Below are positions 41,115-43,908 of a DNA stretch of 43,908 nucleotides, piece by piece (within the stretch, counting starts at the first letter, position 1; each line of letters begins with the position of its first letter). Position numbers and translations under genes: made by a program. Below the pieces are notes generated by a model, which worked only from the letters and a program-made list of their open reading frames with translations, had not been told where the DNA came from and searched no databases. Source of the stretch: Patescibacteria group bacterium (GTDB lineage Bacteria; Patescibacteriota; Minisyncoccia; Phycocordibacterales; Phycocordibacteraceae); the NCBI GenBank assembly GCA_029260935.1, contig JAJDCJ010000017.1:1-43908 (forward strand). The letters are read 5' to 3'.

Positions 41115-41201
41115 GGAGGTGTGGCTGAGTGGTTGAAGGCACTGCTTTCGAAAAGCAGCATACGGGCAACTGTATCAGGGGTTCGAATCCTCTCACCTCC
41201 G
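41115..41201 (+). tRNA. tRNA-Ser (anticodon CGA)
   Basis: Class II cloverleaf: acceptor GGAGGTG with CACCTCC, discriminator G, anticodon loop TTCGAAA closed by CTGCT/AGCAG, a long variable arm, T-arm with GGTTCGAATCC. CCA is not encoded. Confidence 0.95.
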
Positions 41202-41337
41202 CATATATGAACGCAGTGAATATACTGCGGAGGTGGAGTGAAGCGCCTGCGCGCTTCGCGTGAGGATTCGAAAGGCGGAATACCACACCTCGCGAGGTGT
41301 GGTATTCCGCATGTGTGCGAATCCCGGGATTCGCACA
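41202..41337 (+). repeat. tRNA-tail element downstream of tRNA-Ser
   Basis: The antisense tail is split: TGCGGAGGTG (41226-41235) complements the acceptor end and GTGAGGATTCGAA (41260-41272) complements the T-arm, with an AAGCGC/GCGCTT stem between. Two perfect palindromes follow: GCGGAATACCACACCTCG with its complement (41275-41310) and GTGCGAATCCCG with its complement (about 41313-41336). No sense tail copy or CTTAGTATTTT hairpin was found here, so this is a divergent member. Confidence 0.75.
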
Positions 41338-41380
41338 AACGAGCTCTCCGACTTTATTTTTTCTTATGTCACTCAAAAGG

Positions 41381-41386
41381 TATACT
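41381..41386 (+). promoter_or_regulatory. Putative -10 box of the LysA-like gene (leaderless)
   Basis: TATACT ends 6 nt before the ATG at 41393. Confidence 0.5.
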
Positions 41387-41392
41387 GAGTGC

Positions 41393-42517
41393 ATGCAAAC
41401 GCCACGATACGAATATAGCCGGTCAAAAATACAAGAAAAGATAGATTCTCTCCTTGCTTTTAAAACACCTTACGGGCTTACGGTGCGCTATGCAATAAAA
41501 GCAAACCCACACTCGGAGATTATAGACATGATGCATAAGGCGAGTATACATTTTGACGCAAGTTCAAGTTATGAGGCAACTCAACTTTTAAAACAAGGAA
41601 TACCTGGAAGTCACATATCACTCTCATCCCAACAATCACCACATAATCTTGAAGAGCTCCTTGATGCGGGAGTTTTGTTTGTGGCAACATCACTCCATCA
41701 GATGGATGTGTTCCTTGCATGCAAAAATCATCCCGGCACTGTTGGGGTACGAGTAAACCCTGACATCGGGCGCGGACATAACAATAGAACAAGCACTGCG
41801 GGAGTAAGTGCGAGTTTTGGTGTATGGCATGAGTACATAGACAACGTAATTGAACGAGCACAATCACACAACATAAAGATAAACAGAGTGCATGTTCATG
41901 TTGGCTCCGGCGGTGACCCACATTTATGGAGCGGTATTATAGAAAAGTCGCTCACTATGACAGAGAAGTTTACCGATGCCACATCGCTGGATATAGGTGG
42001 TGGTTTTAAAGTGCAACGATTTTCAGATGAACAAGAAGCTGATATGGAAAAAATCATACATATTTTTAAAGACACACTTTCTTCTTTTTATACACGCACA
42101 GGAAGAAAGATTCATTTGGAAATTGAGCCAGGCAGTTACTTAGTGGCGCACGCCGGTGTCTTAGTTGCCGAAGTTGATGACATTGTAGACACTGGGAAAA
42201 ATGGTCACACATTCCTACGTCTCAACACTGGAATGAATGATTTTCTACGAAGCTCACTGTACGGTGCACAGCACCGCATTGAAGTACTAAACGAAAACAC
42301 TGAAACAAAAGAGTATGTCGTCGTAGGTCACAATTGCGAATCCGGGGACATTCTTACCCCTGCCCCTGGTGACCCGGAAAAAATTGAAACGCGAACACTC
42401 AAACAAGCATCTATAGGAGACGAGGTACGGATATACGACACAGGTGCCTATGGGGCAAGTATGCGTGCAAAAGGATACAACTCATTTCCCGATGCCGAAG
42501 AAGTACTAGTTGATTAG
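41393..42517 (+). CDS. Fold III PLP-dependent decarboxylase (diaminopimelate decarboxylase-like)
   Basis: 374 residues of the LysA/ornithine decarboxylase fold. The PLP lysine K36 is in VRYAIKANPH. HVHVGSGGDP, SLDIGGGFKV and HLEIEPGSYLVAHAG form the barrel's phosphate and substrate region, and NCESGDIL carries the Cys of the partner active site. The C-terminal beta domain ends GAYGASMRAKGYN, where LysA has AYxxSMxSxYN. Whether it acts on diaminopimelate, carboxynorspermidine or another basic amino acid is not decided; no lysine-pathway genes lie here. The ATG at 41393 follows TATACT by 6 nt, and an upstream frame extension would run through palindromes. Confidence 0.87.
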   Translation: MQTPRYEYSRSKIQEKIDSLLAFKTPYGLTVRYAIKANPHSEIIDMMHKASIHFDASSSYEATQLLKQGIPGSHISLSSQQSPHNLEELLDAGVLFVATSLHQMDVFLACKNHPGTVGVRVNPDIGRGHNNRTSTAGVSASFGVWHEYIDNVIERAQSHNIKINRVHVHVGSGGDPHLWSGIIEKSLTMTEKFTDATSLDIGGGFKVQRFSDEQEADMEKIIHIFKDTLSSFYTRTGRKIHLEIEPGSYLVAHAGVLVAEVDDIVDTGKNGHTFLRLNTGMNDFLRSSLYGAQHRIEVLNENTETKEYVVVGHNCESGDILTPAPGDPEKIETRTLKQASIGDEVRIYDTGAYGASMRAKGYNSFPDAEEVLVD

Positions 42518-42525
42518 TGTTCTCT

Positions 42526-43554
42526 TTAAAAACTATTTATAAAAAACCCAATGGTGTCTGCGTTTTGAATGGCGAGCGCAATGAGAATTGAAACTGCTAA
42601 GCCGAACATGAGGCGTAACACATCTTTCCCCACAATCGGGAACACATGTTTGAATTTATAGTCTGCAATTCTGGCATACATAGCCAACTCTCTACCACTT
42701 AACAGGCCGATAAACACCCACGTGGTGGACATAGGAATGTTGTTAATTTCTTTGAAGAAAAGCAAAATTAAAGCAAAACAAAAATCAATGATCGTAGCGC
42801 TTCGGATGTAGTTTGTGTGTGATTTTTCAAGTACTATATTCTGAATCTTCCCTCCTCGTTTCCAAAAAATATACGCAAGCCCCAACACAAACACACTCAG
42901 CACCATAATAAATTGTGTGATGTTCAGATCCCGTGGTAAAAAGACGGCAACGTTTGCAATGTCGTGCGAAAGCCACGTGTACCATAAAAAACCAGTGGCG
43001 CTCCACTGAAGTATGCGCCATATAAGTTCTCTTTCTTTTGGAACTGGGTTGTTTTTATTGTCCCACTTGAAAATAACAAACCATAACACGTACGCCACTA
43101 CTGCCGCGATAGCGTAGCCCATTGCTGATTTTAAAAGAATACTACTAAAGAGCACTGACGAAGCAAAAGCACTCAACACTAACAGCGACGTTGAGACAGG
43201 AATACCAAAACGCGTAAGGATAACCAATGCCAATGGCGCAAGTGCGTGGTACCACTGAATTTCTACAAACGGAATTCTCTCAAGTCTCCCTGAGGCAATG
43301 TCGCCACCGTTTCCAAAATAACTCACACTCAACGTGACCACTAAAATAAGGGCTGCGAAGCCCCAGAGGTAGTACCATTTTGTTTTTTCATTTGAGGCAA
43401 TGAAGGTGCCCAGCGTTTGAATACTGTCGTTGCCAATGACCGAGTACGCAGCAAATAAAAAGCCTAGAATCATCCATACAAATGTCATTTCTAGGCCAAA
43501 CATCGCCCTTAGTGTATCAGCCCCTCTTTTTTTAAGAAGTTTTGTTATCCCCAT
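42526..43554 (-). CDS. PiT-like inorganic phosphate/anion permease
   Basis: 342 residues with about eight to ten membrane segments. PiT hallmarks appear twice in altered form: FAAYSVIGNDSIQTLGTFIAS near the N-terminus (as in the GxNDxxxxxGT repeat) and LSHDIANVAVFLPRDL in the second half, plus RFGIPVSTSLLVLSAF and NNIPMSTTWVFIGLLSGREL. A cytoplasmic loop with NKKNNP-like charge lies between. The substrate could be phosphate or sulfate. It converges with the LysA-like gene (8-nt gap) and is divergent from the SulP-like gene. Confidence 0.82.
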   Translation of the reverse strand: MGITKLLKKRGADTLRAMFGLEMTFVWMILGFLFAAYSVIGNDSIQTLGTFIASNEKTKWYYLWGFAALILVVTLSVSYFGNGGDIASGRLERIPFVEIQWYHALAPLALVILTRFGIPVSTSLLVLSAFASSVLFSSILLKSAMGYAIAAVVAYVLWFVIFKWDNKNNPVPKERELIWRILQWSATGFLWYTWLSHDIANVAVFLPRDLNITQFIMVLSVFVLGLAYIFWKRGGKIQNIVLEKSHTNYIRSATIIDFCFALILLFFKEINNIPMSTTWVFIGLLSGRELAMYARIADYKFKHVFPIVGKDVLRLMFGLAVSILIALAIQNADTIGFFINSF

Positions 43555-43568
43555 TATTACCCATCTGT

Positions 43569-43574
43569 TACACT
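43569..43574 (+). promoter_or_regulatory. Putative -10 box of the SulP-like gene (leaderless)
   Basis: TACACT ends 7 nt before the ATG at 43582. Confidence 0.4.
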
Positions 43575-43581
43575 GTGTTAA

Positions 43582-43908
43582 ATGACACTTCCTAAAATCA
43601 CTCTTGCCGATATATCCGCTTCGCTGAGTGTGAGTTTTCTCAGCATCGCAGCAGGCGCTGCTTTGGGTGAATGGGTAGGTATTGGTGCCTTTGTAGGCAT
43701 TATCAGCATCGGTGGAGCGGCACTCGTCAGTAGTGTCTTCGGCGGTATTCCTTTTAAAGTAAGTGGTCTTTCGGCAACAACAGGAGCGCTCTACATAGGT
43801 ATAGTAGAAACCACATCACTCAGCCCCGATGCACTCATCTGGTCAATGTTGATAGCCAGTGTTTTATTGTTCTGGTCGGGACAGTACAAAACCGAACGGA
43901 TTATGAAA
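43582..43908 (+). CDS. SulP/SLC26-like anion permease N-terminus (partial)
   Basis: The gene runs off the right edge after 109 codons. The visible part has an N-terminal LADISASLSVSFLSIAAGAALGEWVG, helix FVGIISIGGAALVSSVFGG, then IPFKVSGLSATTGALYIGIVE, which parallels the SulP GGSRFQVSGPTGA region, and another helix. Family membership is likely but rests on this one motif set. The divergent PiT-like gene is 27 bp away, suggesting a shared ion-transport region. Confidence 0.68.
   Translation, partial: MTLPKITLADISASLSVSFLSIAAGAALGEWVGIGAFVGIISIGGAALVSSVFGGIPFKVSGLSATTGALYIGIVETTSLSPDALIWSMLIASVLLFWSGQYKTERIMK

Noticed and set aside
41003-41394. Minus-strand frames over tRNA-Ser
   Set aside because: They are antisense to the tRNA and its palindromes.

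Overview
This 43.9 kb window looks like a chromosome segment from a Candidate Phyla Radiation bacterium (Patescibacteria, probably a Parcubacteria-type lineage). This is inferred from gene content, because no 16S rRNA gene is present. The signs are short single-copy housekeeping genes (a 493-residue IF-2, a zinc-less L33, a four-domain S1), several two-helix T4SS-pilin-like paralogs, DUF4446, many tiny membrane or zinc-ribbon proteins, few biosynthetic genes, and tRNA genes that do not encode CCA.

Layout: parB (partial), tRNA-Leu, a peroxiredoxin and miaA (1-2.6 kb). tRNA-Trp, L33, a pilin-like protein fused to an M15-peptidase-like domain, a proteasome-fold hydrolase and tRNA-Tyr (2.6-5.7 kb). 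A ClpB/ClpC ATPase, a degenerate trypsin-fold protein and a cysteine desulfurase (5.7-10.6 kb). A DUF4446-infB-rbfA operon (10.6-13 kb). A tRNA island with Cys, Leu, Leu and Lys genes and dense repeats (13-15.1 kb). A membrane/pilin cluster with a solute-binding-like protein and a methyltransferase (15.2-18.8 kb). gyrA, an MBL-fold protein, rpsA, pth, lepB, a HisRS-like paralog, rpsU, ybeY, ftsA, ftsZ and trxB (19-31.1 kb). AlkA, a CYTH protein, a secreted protein and a PEP-synthase-like enzyme (31.2-37 kb). A probable mobile segment with a large serine recombinase and a TSUP transporter, next to tRNA-Glu (37-40.7 kb). Finally tRNA-Ser, a LysA-like decarboxylase, a PiT-like permease and a truncated SulP-like gene (41-43.9 kb).

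The most unusual signal is a family of gene-free elements attached to the 3' side of all nine tRNA genes. In general the end of the tRNA (T-arm plus acceptor) is followed by a terminator-like hairpin, then an antisense copy of part of that tRNA tail, then a shared core, then a large hairpin built from CTTAGTATTTT and its complement, then a conserved segment containing GACCGATGCGTGC, and often another sense copy of the tRNA tail. Several are tandemly amplified (tRNA-Lys, tRNA-Cys, tRNA-Tyr). One copy of the tRNA-Glu type stands alone at 37.1-37.3 kb, and with the tRNA-Glu copy it brackets the recombinase segment. Antisense and sense copies of the same tRNA tail in one transcript could form mutually exclusive structures, so these may be RNA switches acting on tRNA maturation, mobile repeats using tRNA tails as targets, or both.

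A second theme is transcription: at least a dozen genes have a TANNNT -10 box ending only 6-8 nt before the start codon. They are probably transcribed as leaderless mRNAs, and this fixes several start codons.
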